64,000 nucleotides of DNA from Leptodontidium sp. MPI-SDFR-AT-0119 (GCA_020726505.1 JAHLEZ010000019.1:806001-870000); one strand, 5' to 3'; positions 1 to 10,690 are shown, numbered from the stretch's first letter. Translations and numbers: made by a program. Notes: generated from the sequence alone by a model not told the origin.

Positions 1-1420
1 TTAGAACTCTATAGTACTATAGATACTAGCGTTAAGAGTGTTATCTTAGATTATATTGTCAAGAAGGTTTAGGTCAAGTATAGTTACGTTAATGCTCCCT
101 GTCTCTTCCCACGTAGCTTTGCCTTTGTCTTTATTTCCTGCAAGTGTAGTAACATCGGCTGTTTTGGCGTTAGTAGTAGGTTTAGAGGTGCTAGTGTTAT
201 TAGCTCCAGTGATTTTGACTATTGTAACGTACTTCTAACCTTCTTTAGTTATAGCAGCCTTAAGCTCCCTGAAGTCTATAGTCTCCAACTTCTTGCGGGT
301 TATAATTACCTCGTTAGCGTTTAGTATATACTTTATGCCTTTAGTAGTCGTTCCGTTAACTATATAACGTAGTCTCTAGCACTTAAGCGGCTTAAAGAAG
401 TGCTTACTATTCATACCATATAAGTATAAGTTACTTTAGCCGCGAGAGCGAGATCTACTAGAGCTTACGCCCGACGCACTATTGTCTATTCCTCTAAGGG
501 TTAAGTATTAACCGCCACCTCCTCCTTGACGCTTAGGCTTCCTAAACATAGTATACTCTTAATCTATACTTAAGAGCACTTATATATAGTCGTCAAGAGT
601 AAAACCATACTCCTTTCCAAGTTAGTTGTCGCGTATAACTATACTAAGGATAAGATTTACTTAATCAGGGTATATATGAGCTCCCACAGCACGTAACCAC
701 TTCTTTAGAGCCATAATACCCTTAACTTCAAGTATATCGTACACTTTAGTATTCCTATAAGCCTTTAAGAAGTCCTTTATTTACTAGTTAACGTTAACTT
801 TTCCCTTATATACCTCCTTTAAAACCTTATCGTATTCCGTGACTACCGTTATAAGAACCGACGATTCTGATAGTATTATGTTGCGCTAAAGTGTACTAAC
901 TAACGTTTATAAGCTTAAGTCGCTCTTGCCGACTAGTTCCTTAATCGCAGAGTCCAAAAGCGAATTGTCCACCGTTTCAAAGAACTAGTTATATAAAGCT
1001 ATGTACTTATTGTTTTAGCTCGTCTATTTAGTAAGTGTGTATTAGTACTCCCTGGCTTGTACTACGTAGATCTACTGCACCTCTACAATTGTCGAGTATA
1101 GAGGTGGACTAACTTCTTCTAGACTTGTCCCTCCTATTAGGGCATTTATCGATATAGCTGGGGTAAGTGTAGCCTACGCGTTGTCGGACGACTTAGGCGT
1201 TAAAGACGGTTGTGGGTTTACTACTTTCTAAGCTGTAATATTAGTGTAATACTGGCTTAACTAAGTCTTTATAACCTCTTACGTAGTGCTTTCAAGCGTT
1301 AGAGCCTTAGGTCGGTAGTTTAGGATATAGCCTGTCGTAGGAGCGTTGGGGTCTACTATATTTAGTACACTTATAAAGCTAGCATAGAATGTCAAGCGCA
1401 AGTGCCATGTCGCCTAATCC
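1..1420 (-). pseudogene. RIP-decayed copia-like gag relic
   Basis: On the minus strand one reading frame (codon starts at positions divisible by 3) stays readable from about 1,080 down to 1. Its interruptions are TAA or TAG at places where glutamine fits, as RIP of CAA/CAG produces. The decayed protein has a hydrophilic helical part, a Gly-rich stretch near 520, and near 440-370 a segment LYGMNSKHFF...LKCQ that looks like a copia-type gag zinc knuckle (CxCG...H...C) with Cys changed to Tyr. No protease, integrase or reverse transcriptase is visible; they would lie beyond the left edge. Seen: one frame with RIP-type stops. Inferred: Ty1/copia gag identity, from the knuckle-like spacing only. 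The + strand short ORF at 56-238 is a shadow. Confidence 0.4.
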
Positions 1421-1586
1421 TTCCGCGCCTTCAAATTATAGTCCGTAGGTAGCTTTAAAAGTGACATTGTCGGTTTTAGGTATGCAAATAATAATTTCGA
1501 AGAGGTTTTGGTGATTTGAGGGTTATTGACAGGCTTTTGAGTACTACTAGTACGTGTGTAAGGTAGCGGTGAGAAAGCCTTTACAT

Positions 1587-1691
1587 GCCTCTGTGGAGCC
1601 ACGTCAGCGCGTGTATGCGACTAAGAAGCTTTGATAGCTTACGGGGCTCATAACTGTCGTACAAGAGCACGCCTAGAGGCTCCACAGAGGC
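1587..1691. repeat. Inverted repeat, 14-bp perfect arms
   Basis: GCCTCTGTGGAGCC at 1587-1600 is matched by its exact reverse complement at 1678-1691, with a 77-bp spacer. It lies between the gag-like relic and the transposase relic and is less AT-rich than both. It could be the remains of a MITE or of transposon termini. The rest of 1,421-1,850 shows no recognisable gene. Confidence 0.5.
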
Positions 1692-1842
1692 GTATTTGAT
1701 GTATTATTGAGGTATGCGCAGTACTGTAATTGATGGTTGTATTAGTCTACTCTACGTAGAGCTCTTTGAGCTCCCTACTGAATATCTGTCGGTCGCGCTT
1801 TGGCCAGGTCGCCTTTGATAGGGCTCGCTTAGCTGGCCTACC

Positions 1843-3475
1843 AGAGCCTGCACGACACAAGGCCAATGGCGTCTCTTAGTGTTTAATGGCCATAGGAGCT
1901 ATATAACTTACGAGTTTATCTTTAGGTATAAGCAATTAAAGATTATACCTTTTTATTTAATTACTCACTTAACACATGTTACACAACTACTAAATGTTGT
2001 ATATTTTTAGACAAAAGGGCATTAGCATAAACGAGCAATTAAAAATAGAATTAGAGATAGTTATAACACTTTTACTAAATACACTTTTCTTTAATATCTT
2101 TACTAAATTAGAGCCAAAACCTTTAAGAAAGAGACTATTTAGTCAGCCTTTAGACGTACTAGCATATAGCCATTAAACCCGGACGTCATCATTAAAGCTT
2201 TTAAGCTTACCTAGGATACTCAAATAAGCGATAAAAACAGCGGTGGACGGGTGTACAATTATACCCTGATTGATTTATCTACTGTAATTTATGTTCTTGT
2301 ATCTAACGAAGCTATATTACGTTAGGTACTAGCTAGTAATCGCTTTTAGGAGGCCGAAACTACGTTAGACGAAGAATACGACTATATTCCGTGGATTTAT
2401 AATAATAAAGCTTTTGACAATGAGCTAAAAGATGATATTTAGCTTCTATAGCTCCCACGTGACGGAAATATTGATATTACAGACGATTTAATAGCTCTAT
2501 TAGCAAGCTCTTATATTAACGAGTTACTTGATATTTAAAATTCAATAGAAACAATAACTCTAAAGTAACCTTCGTAACTTAGAGGTGTAGAAGACTACGG
2601 TAATTACGGCCTTAGAAAGACGACGGAAAATCCACGTTAATACACGAAAATACTATTCTTTAATACACTATATAGAGCTAAAGGAATTAACGTATACGCC
2701 TAATTCTTAGAAACCTACGAAGATATATTGTCGTCTCCGTTAAAGCGACTTTCTAATAAGAAGTTCCGAAAAGGTAGTATAATTAATACGATATTAGGCG
2801 ACGCCGCGCGCTAAGAGCTTACTTTAACCGTGTTAAATAATACCTAGGGCAGCAAATCCCTCGTACTTAATAACGAAGACAGTGCCAAGAGAGTTAAACT
2901 ACGCGGCGGGGGCCGTGTAATCTCCTTTAGCGAAGAGCTGCGAATCATCGGCGATAGGAACGAATCTGCCTAGGAGTTTAAACTTACGAAGCTCCGTAGA
3001 GAGGCTAATATTACTAGAAATATATTAAAGATAAAGGAAGAGAAGGTTGCTAAAGCTTTAGCTCGACAGTAAAAGAAAGAGGAGAAGGAGACTGCGAAGG
3101 TTTAAAAAAGAATAAAAAAGACACGTATTTAAGAGGAGAAAGCTTAGGCTAAAATACAACAAAAGCTCGATAAAGCTATAAAGAAACAGGCTTTAATTAA
3201 TACTAAGAAGAAGCCTAGGGGTCGGAAACCAAATACAATTAAAGAGGAAGAGGCTACACAGCAAGAGCCTATAATTATAGCCGCATCTCAAAGACTAATT
3301 CGTATTAAGAGACTAACATAAAAGGCAATTGAGATACTTAGCGACGACGAGCAAGAGGGTAGTAGTAATATTAAGAGTCTTATAGAGTCAGATTCGTCCG
3401 CTAATTCCGATTCCGACGTCAATTTAATTAATAATAGTGGTGGTAGGCCTGTAGATTACGATGATTATGATTAAG
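1843..3475 (+). pseudogene. Fot1/pogo-type DDE transposase, 3' half, RIP-mutated
   Basis: One frame (codon starts at 1861, 1981, 2101...) can be followed from about 1,843 to 3,472 with roughly twenty stops, almost all TAA/TAG in place of CAA/CAG. It reads as the C-terminal half of a DDE_1 superfamily (Fot1/pogo, Tc1-mariner) transposase. WRLLVFNGHRSY is the family's DGH-S block with D changed to N. IIPFYLITHLTHV and LLNVVYF follow the usual order of the block before the last catalytic acidic residue. TFKKETIQSAFR and IQPLNPDVI match the 'TIRSAFRKTG...NP.VV' block. After this come a Lys/Glu-rich coiled coil (about 3,000-3,230) and an acidic tail ending DDYD. The N-terminal half (CENP-B type HTH, first catalytic Asp) is absent, so the copy is truncated as well as mutated. 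The short ORF at 1994-2176 lies in another frame. Confidence 0.75.
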
Positions 3476-3768
3476 GAGTGTCCAAGTTAGTGGTCGGATA
3501 TGGGATTACATAAGCGAGTACATCCGAAACCCCCTTTACTTTAATTAATTACAATATATAACATAAATCAAATGACGTTATTTAAGTTGTGATTAGTGCA
3601 GAATTTTATTCCAGATCTAATGGTCTATCCCCGAAGTTAATTGTATTAGTAGTAAAAAAGTTATTCCTTAATTAAGACGGTATTCGCTGTGTCCAAGTTG
3701 CTGGGTCCGACCTGCGCCAGCAGGTCGGTAAATATTTCAAAAAAAAAAATCAGGAAACCGACGAGTAG
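3476..3768. other. Intergenic, transposon 3' flank
   Basis: Non-coding, AT-rich. GTGTCCAAGTT occurs twice (at about 3,479 and 3,690), the second copy just before a short GC-rich palindrome (CGACCTGCGCCAGCAGGTCG). These may be remains of element termini. No gene seen. Confidence 0.3.
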
Positions 3769-5078
3769 GTGGGCTCTCCAGTACTACAGATAGTCGCTGC
3801 AATGGCTTCACCAGACCAACATCGAACCGGTCAAGACAATGCGACAGATATAGGGATGCCAGAAAATTTCGTTCGCGAACCATATGATCGAGAGATGGAA
3901 TTCGTGAACATTATCAATACGTCGCTAGCCAACGATCCGAAAATTGGCATTCGGCTTCCGCTTCATGATGTCTCGCAGATGTGTGGTGGATGTAGGGATG
4001 GTTGGGTCCTGGCTAAGCTGATTGATACCTGGATTCCGGATGTTCTCGATCTAGGCAAATTACACGGGAGACCTGGGGGCACAGAAGACATCGATCTTCG
4101 CGCGATGACTGAGAACAATGCTATCGTGCAAGGTATTATAAAAGAATTCGGCTGTATAGCCACACTGTGCTATGAATTGGCCGACATTGTCAAGGGGGCT
4201 GCAAACATTGCTGGTCCTCTGAGTGAGGTAATCGTAAGGGAAGGATCATGTAGAAAAATCAGACGGAGCGCACAAGATCTCAAGGCACGCAAAGTATATC
4301 AGGCTTTGGGTAATGGATTGACATATGCTCAATTTTTAAGTTTGGATGAATTAGAATTGCGCAACGGTGGTGCAATTTTCATTTAAAGAATGCTGGGCAT
4401 CAGCGAAGGTAGATCTACTCGAAGCTGCAAGATTGTGGCGCTTGCTCACCTAATTTAGGTTTCCTCTTGACAATGTTGCTCAAAGGGTTGAAACATACTT
4501 GGCTCTCCTCGAGGAGCTTGAACCGGATCCTTTCCCGATGGAGCCTCAGGAATTTGGAGATGTTTGGCACAGCGCAGCATATGTTCTTGCGAAAGCTGAC
4601 ACACTTCAATGTCGTGGGGTTCTTACATCAACCTCTCTCTGCGCAGGAGAAGAAGTTTTCCATCTGGCTTTCATTGCAGACCTCTTCGTGAAATATGCTT
4701 TTCGAGACTTCGGCAGGCCTACCATGGAGCCCAAGCTCCAAATTCCAATTAGTGGTCGGAACTTCAGACGCGCGTATGAGCCTCTTGATGAGAACAAAAA
4801 AAGAAATCAGACTTCTTTTTTTGGGGCCCGCACTTGAGGGTGAAGACGATATTTACGCCTATCTAATCCACGTTGATCTAGACGTTGGCTTATTGGATTT
4901 GCATCGGAATGCTATTGGATTCGAAGCTCTCTCATACGTTTGGGGAAATGTCCATCCTGCCTGCCAGATTTATCTTGATGACCAAAAGATAGATATTCGC
5001 CCAAATCTAAACGCAGCCCTAAAACAACTACGATCTAGAGGCAGTCATTTTGTGTGGGTAGATGCTTTGTGCTCATAA
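3769..5078 (+). pseudogene. Broken fimbrin-like CH1-CH2 + HET-domain gene, 5' part
   Basis: Three frames carry one protein's worth of homology. Frame 1 (3769-4386) resembles the first calponin-homology domain of fimbrin/Sac6: INTSLANDPKIGIRLPL, CRDGWVLAKLI, MTENNAIV, FGC and DIVKG align in order with fimbrin's ND.DIG.RLPF, C.DGLVLAKLI, MTENNNIV, IGC and DIIEG. Frame 2 (about 4382-4837) resembles the second CH domain: LAKADTLQCRGVLT, LAFIADLF. Frame 3 (4695-5078) is the start of a HET domain: EIRLLFLGP, FEALSYVWG, FVWVDALC. The last two frames meet in a run of seven A (4796-4802), where one base fewer would join them. A TAA stands where CAA is likely at about 4,451. The HET domain stops at 'VDALC'; the usual INQ...WLG segment is not found, and homology resumes near 8,047. 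HET domains trigger incompatibility cell death; CH domains bind actin. Pseudogene by sequence; fused architecture inferred. Confidence 0.65.
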
Positions 5079-5500
5079 GCCGATTGATACCGAAAAGAAC
5101 ACCTCGGAAACTTGAGGTTTTGACCTCTAATTTCTGAAAGGTTTCATTCTGCGATAGCCGAATAAATATAGCACTACAACATAGAAAGAATCCTCTGGCA
5201 TCTTCAGTAACTTGACTATAATGTCTTAGTTGGGTTTCCAGGCCCTCTGTAGATAAGACTAGCGGATTGGATATTCAAACATCTTAAAACCCCAAGTACT
5301 TGATAGGCTCGGATGTGCTTGACTGCGCCCGACTGCGCCCGACTGCGCCCGACTGCGCCCGACCTAAATTTTTAACAAAACGAAACAAAAGAAGAGCCTC
5401 GTTCGCGATGTTGCCTAAATCTGGCCGAACCAAGCCCTACATCATTCCTTCTCAAAAATCAACTCATCAATTGAAACTAATTTTCTAGAAGGCGATCAGG
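5079..5500. other. Spacer with 4 x 10-bp tandem repeat
   Basis: No gene seen. At 5321-5360 the decamer GACTGCGCCC is repeated four times without change, in otherwise AT-rich DNA about 140 bp before the next start codon. The first bases after 5,078 may be decayed HET sequence (KPIDTEKNT in another frame), but this is weak. Confidence 0.5.
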
Positions 5501-7307
5501 ATGTCATTCGGGTGGTCCGCAGGTGATATTGCAGAATGCGTCAAGTTACTCATCAAGATCGGGCAGGCGCTTAAGGAGTCCGGTGGTTCTACAGACGAGT
5601 ACCAGCATGCAGTGGATTTCTTAAAGGGTGTCGAGACGACTGTACGGGGGGTAGAAGCTATCTTCCAAAATCACCCAAATTTAACTTTCCGGCCCGCTTT
5701 TCAGGAGCATACGACAACCCTAATCACAGCAATAACTCATTTCAGAAGGAAAACAGAGGGGTACGAGAGCTCACTTGGAGTTAATCCCACGACCACTGGT
5801 GCTAAGAAGGCCTGGAAGAAAATCAAGCTTGCTCTATTTGAGGATATTGAGCAGCTGAAGGCTGATATCTCGTATCCACAGAGTGTTGTGAATGATTTGA
5901 TTGGTCTACAAGCATTGTGAGTGCGATTATCGTTGAGGATCAGTGATTTTGCTAAGTGGAGCCAGGGACATCCTGGTTACCGTGTCTGAGGAGCCAACTC
6001 TGTCACCTCAGCAATTCCAAGATTCTACAGAGGCAATATTGAGAGAGTTTCCGATTCTAGAAAATAAGATCGATGATTTACGCACAGGTATTGCAGAGGA
6101 ACTCGTCACAGTCCAGCAAACCGTGGAGGCCAATACTCAGAGGAATTTCGATCAGATTCAGCAAGATTTGTCTGAAGGAATTGATTTACAACAATCATCC
6201 ATCGCAAGAGCACAAGCAGATTCCGAGGCACAAGACATTTGGCGAACTCAACTACGGGCTTATATCACAGGATTACAAGCTGAGGTCCAAAAATCCTTTG
6301 AAGCACTTCAAGAGGTGAAGCAGGCCCAGGATACCTATCATCAAAATAACATGCAGAGATTGGAATTATTTTCATGGAGAAACGCATACAGACCCGTCAT
6401 ATCTCGACCTATTATATCCCGACCTGTTGTCATAAGAAAGACTGTGATTGTAGGTCCCAAGCCGTCCCCAAGCACCCCAGCAACAGGAGCTGGCTCCTCT
6501 CGAGGTGGTAACTCTCAAGGAGGCAACTCTAAGGGTAGTGGTGGTGCCAGTTCTCAGGGAAACACATTCCCAGGGAAAAACTCAAGAGGAGGATCATCGC
6601 GGGGTAGTGGTCCCAGAAATGCACCTGGTGGTGAAAAATCAAGAGGAGGTTCCTTGGGAGCTAGTGCCTCTCGAGGAGGACTCTCAAAAGGAGATTCCAA
6701 TTCTCGAAAAGATGATTCCCACAAAGGAAATTCAAAAGGGACCTCTCCTAGAGGGGGTGGGAATCCTCGTGGTGGTGATTCTCGCAATGGAAGCTCCTCT
6801 CGAGGGGGTATGAATTCCCGTGGTCGTGATGCTCACAAAGGAAGCTCAAAAGGGGCTTCCTCTGGAGGGGGTGCGAATTCTCGAGGCGACAACTCTCATG
6901 GTGGTAATTCTCGTGGAGGAAGTTCAAAAGAGGGTTCTAGGGGGGGCAAGTCCGAGGTGAAAAATTCTCGAGAAGGTCCCTCTGGAGGCAATAACGTTCA
7001 GGGAGGTAGTGCACGAGGGGGCAGTACACGAGGAGGTAATGCACGGGGGGGTAGTGCGCGAGGGGGCAGTGTGCGAGGAGGTAGTGCACGAGGAGGTAGT
7101 GCACGAGGAGGTAATGCACGAGGAGGTAGTGCGCGAGGGGGCAGTGTGCGAGGAGGTAGTGCACGAGGAGGTAGTGCACGAGGAGGTAATGCACGGGGGG
7201 CTAGTGCGCGAGGGGGCAGTGTGCGAGGAGGCGGTGCACGAGGAGGTGCCGCACGAGGAGGTGGTATGCAAGGGATTAATGTTCGAGGGAAAAACCGCGA
7301 CGATTAG
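5501..7307 (+). CDS. STAND-type fungal N-terminal domain protein with RGG/SRG repeat tail
   Basis: Two exons, 5501-5916 and 5957-7307, joined across a 40-bp GTGAGT...AAG intron, give 588 residues in frame. Residues 1-140 (MSFGWSAGDIAECVKLLIK..., EYQHAVDFL) resemble the alpha-helical 'fungal N-terminal domain of STAND proteins' (Helo-like) that precedes NACHT or other effectors in NLR-like proteins. Residues about 140-290 are helical and Gln-rich, probably coiled coil. From about residue 310 to the end the protein is a low-complexity Gly/Ser/Arg tail; its last 90 residues are 5-residue units GGSAR, GGNAR, GGSVR arranged in a 25-residue (75-bp) higher-order repeat. No NACHT or ankyrin/WD40 part is present. 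It lies inside the split HET gene, flanked by AT-rich DNA, yet its own frame is unbroken. Family link of the N-terminus is by pattern; a cell-death or RNA-binding role is inference. Confidence 0.6.
7018..7263 (+). repeat. Minisatellite encoding GGSAR-type repeats
   Basis: 15-bp units (consensus GGAGGTAGTGCACGA) repeated about sixteen times; a 75-bp block of five units recurs at least twice with few changes. It codes for the Arg/Gly tail of the gene at 5501-7307. All six frames stay largely open here, so the antisense ORFs over it are by-products. Confidence 0.85.
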
Positions 7308-8046
7308 TTAGAAATAACCGGTTTTCGAGATTCAATGAGGTTTGCATCATAACGAAAAAATGGGTTTTAATCGCGTATATTGACTACAAGCCTTGCTAGA
7401 GTAGTTCTAATTACAATATTATAATTTCGGATTATTCCGCCTTAGAGTAAAAGTAATGCCTCTATGTTGCCCTGAAGTACGTTAAAATACAATAAGTCAA
7501 ACGCGATTACTCCAAGTTTTAGTTTTGCGACCCTAACAGGCTTATAACTATAAAGTTGTGGGTGTATTATAGCATGCTTCCGGGTTTAAATTTGGTCCCT
7601 TCCTGCAAATAGCAGGGGGCAGAATGGCTCCCGCATTCTGAGCCGGGTCCAGTATTGGCAATAGTATTTCCCGTATCTTGGCATACGCTCCACTCCGTAA
7701 TACGTACAAAAACAATACTAATTACGATGAGTATGTTACGGTCCGTGTATTTACTCGGTGTAAATACGGTGGGTTGTATTAATCTTAATAATCGAGAAGT
7801 AAGTATATTACGTATAATAAAATAGATAATAATTAATAAGGTTAAGATATTATTTTCAGTTAAGTACGAAGCTCTTATTTAATAGCAGACGTGCTAATCT
7901 TATATAAAACCTTCGTTCTTTTTAGATCTTTTAGATCTTTTTATACGTTAAATCTTTAGATTCTCGGATTCTTTCTTACGATAAGAGATCTTAGGATTTA
8001 CGGATCTGTTACGTGATATATAATCGCGGAAACTCGCGATTATAAT
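7308..8046. repeat. AT-rich decayed repeat, possible LTR remnant
   Basis: No coding potential. TGTTACGGTCC begins at 7734, a TATA-like TATATAAAAC lies at 7901-7910, and T-rich AGATC direct repeats follow at about 7,921-7,945, an arrangement like a solo LTR. No matching TG...CA boundary or target duplication could be fixed. A perfect 10-bp stem with a 6-nt loop (TATAATCGCG / CGCGATTATA, 8019-8044) ends just before HET homology resumes. Confidence 0.35.
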
Positions 8047-9782
8047 ATTACTTTTAAGATTGTTGCTGCAACAGGTATTGCTATCCCATATATCGAGTTT
8101 CTTCGACATATTCTGTCAGATGAGCATTATCATGCCCATTGGGAAGCTTTGCGTCATCTCCTGCATAGAAAGTACTGGTCACGACTGTGGATTGTTCAGG
8201 AGGTGCTAGTCAGCACGAAAGCTACTGTGCTGTGCGGTGACAACAGTATACCATGGATAGGGCTAGAATCTCTACTCTGTCTTACTAATTCATTGCGGCC
8301 TTTCGCATCTGCAGCTGCAAAAAAGACTATCAAAACTACTTTGGCACTTGAACTGGCTTCCATTCATCTAACACAGAGTCAGAGAGCAAACCAAAAAATG
8401 GACTTGCTAGACGCACTGGTGCTTGGAAGACAGCGTTTTGCTCAGATTGGTTCAGATCATGTATACGCTGTCCTGGGATTTGCAGAACTTCGATGACTCT
8501 CGAACAGAGTAAACTATGAAGATTCAATCATGTCACTCTTCTACAACATCATGCGGCATATCATTGAGGCCGATGGAAATTTGGATATACTATCCGCTTG
8601 CAATAATTACAATATCGAGGACCAGCAATGTCACGATAGCAAAGCCAATAACTCCAACCTCTTTGGGGTGAAGAGGCGACCTGAGAGCGTGGAAGTGTAT
8701 ATGTACGCTCCCCAATCCTCTGCTTCTTATGAGGGGGCAGACCCACTATCACATCTCCCGCAAATTGTACTCAATAAGGTGGAATTGGCCCGAATCTATC
8801 AGAACCCCCATGATCGTGAAAGCCTTGTTGAAGCATTCGGCTCTATCCCAAAACATTGCATCCAGCTGGAAGATTCTGACGAGTTGAATCCACTCATCGA
8901 AAGCATTCTCGAAACAAGCAAGACCTTGATGGGAATGATCCAGAGTTTTAATGTCCCATGGCCATCGTGGCTCCCGGATTGGACCTTTCCTTTGAGTAGA
9001 TCATGCGCTATTAGCAACAGGTACCTTGTCTTGACTAACCCACGGCCGACGTATTACTGCGCAGGGTGCCGGTTTGCTCCACTCGTCAGTTACAATACTC
9101 TGCCATATATAGGTATTTCAGGTGTTTGGTTTGCGTCAGTAGCACAAGTTGCGAAGGACCAATTTGGATTTATCGATAAAGAGGAAGGATTAACCCCCGG
9201 GTCAGACTGGGACGACATCAAATCATGGTATCGTCGAACGACGGAGCCCAGCAGTCTCTATGAGAATGAAGACGCTTTTGAGAAAGCGTGTTTTAAACTC
9301 CTTACCTTGGGCCGCATTAAGAATGGCGAGGAATACAAATGTAGTCCAGAAGTGTTCAACCTATCCTCCCAGTATCGTAAGGACGAGACCAACTTGGGAA
9401 ATGATTCGAAGAAGGCGGCCTCAACGTCTCTGGAACATTTAAAACCACCAAATGACTGGTACCCTCTAGATCATTCAATGGAGAGCTTCTTGTGGGAGTT
9501 TACCATTTGGCCTAGCCGACCTTTTGTTACAGAGCAGGGTCACCTTGGACGAGGCCCTCTTTCGAGCAAAGAAGAGGACCTTATCTGCATTTTCCCAGGT
9601 GGTAAATCGCCCTACATACTACGAGATGCTGGAAAAAACGACTATTATTTCCTCGGGGAATGCTGTAAGTTACCTACTTTCACGAAGTACACCCTCTGAC
9701 CTATTATCTAGACGTCGAAGGTGTTATGGAAGGCGAGGGTTTGAGACCACCGTATGCTCTGAGAGAGTTTCTTCTGCGTTGA
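8047..9782 (+). pseudogene. HET-domain gene, 3' part (continuation of 3769-5078)
   Basis: One frame runs from about 8,047 to 9,664 with a single stop, TGA at 8494-8496, where CGA would be read. A 46-bp intron (9665-9711) follows, and an exon 9712-9782 completes the protein. Recognisable HET features in order: YWSRLWIVQEV (about 8,170-8,205), the usual DLLDALVLGR...DHVYAVLGFA block before the stop, NLDILSAC and WPSWLPDWTF after it, and near the end the standard finish of these proteins, GRGPL...PYILRD, then LGECYV.GVMEGE formed across the intron. The domain's first third (ALSYVWG, DALC) lies at 4,695-5,078 and the INQ...WLG middle is missing. So the gene is disrupted by about 3 kb and by the TGA. 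Whether the 3-kb segment inserted or replaced sequence cannot be told from one copy. Confidence 0.75.
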
Positions 9783-10442
9783 AAAGTCGCAACGAGTAGT
9801 TGTGCACCGGTTTGTTGTATAAAAATCATTATACAACAAGTTATTATAAAACAGGTCGCTGTACATCAAGTTGTAGTATAACAGAGTTATTCAAGTTTTG
9901 TGCTATTTGTTGCGTGACGCCATATCGCTATCTTAAGAAAAGGAGCCAATTTTGGTTCCAGACTGCGCCATACGAAGTCGCGTTGTCCTACGACCAATAA
10001 TATCTTATAAACTATGTTCCACCGAGAGCTATGTGAAACGTACCTAAATATCTGGCCAGTATTTATATATAGAGCAAGTTGGGTTTTGGGTATTGTTGGT
10101 AACACAGGTGTGCGCACATAAGATCCAATTCAGGTCATTGTATTCATATGTGTTCTTCTCTGAAGGGAAGGCCTAGGAGTGCATTAAATACAGTAGCCTA
10201 TGGGGTTAGCCCCCATTAGGCCTGACCATGTGATCACGTTCCAACAGGTATAAAACAGGAACGTTGTCACAATGTCGCGTATGCAAGAAAACTGCTCTCA
10301 GAAGGAGCGTAAGAGTCATTCACATTCGACGATTCTAGGCTGAAGAGGAAAGAAGAGAATCAATATTTATGAGCTGGACGAGTTCTTTGGCTGAACAATG
10401 AATTTGAATCTGACAGATAAGAATGATTATTCAGGAGAGATA
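9783..10442. other. Intergenic with degenerate tandem repeat
   Basis: 9,815-9,900 is an imperfect tandem array of units like TTGTACAACAAGTTA. It is followed at 9,941-9,962 by AGGAGCCAATTTTGGTTCCA. The same arrangement recurs at 10,965-11,147. A hairpin ATGGGGTTAGCCCCCAT lies near 10,201. No gene seen. Confidence 0.5.
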
Positions 10443-10690
10443 GACTACTTCGCAGCCTTTTATTGTTGGAACTCTGTCGATAACGCTGAAAGATCACAAG
10501 TCAATTCGCATTAGAGACGTCTTAGAGAGATTTATATTCTATGCTGTTAGTTGGGGCATTATTTCATCTGGATTGATCAGACATGCATCGGCCAGGAGAA
10601 TCTTCTTGACTTGGAGCTAGGTGTTCAATGTATGAACCAAGCTTATTGATCTGCTAGAAACTTGATCGGGTTCTTAAGCGCAAGAATATA
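10443..10690 (+). pseudogene. HET-domain fragment (second HET relic)
   Basis: In the frame starting at 10,443 the translation contains YFAAFYCWNS (from ALSYCWG), then IWIDQTCIGQENL (from LWIDQICINQ) at about 10,566-10,605, then LGVQCMNQAY and SARNLIGFLS, the order seen in HET domains. TAG and TGA codons interrupt it at least three times. Only about 80 codons remain. The fragment is unrelated in frame to the HET gene ending at 9,782 and is a separate decayed gene. Confidence 0.6.

Noticed and set aside
7018..7263. CRISPR-like array
   Set aside because: Contiguous tandem repeat without unique spacers, in a eukaryotic coding region. The same applies to 46,394-46,696.
6924..7311. Antisense and alternative-frame ORFs (His/Thr/Ser- and Glu/Val-rich repeats)
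   Set aside because: Shadows of the 15-bp minisatellite in the RGG-tail gene.
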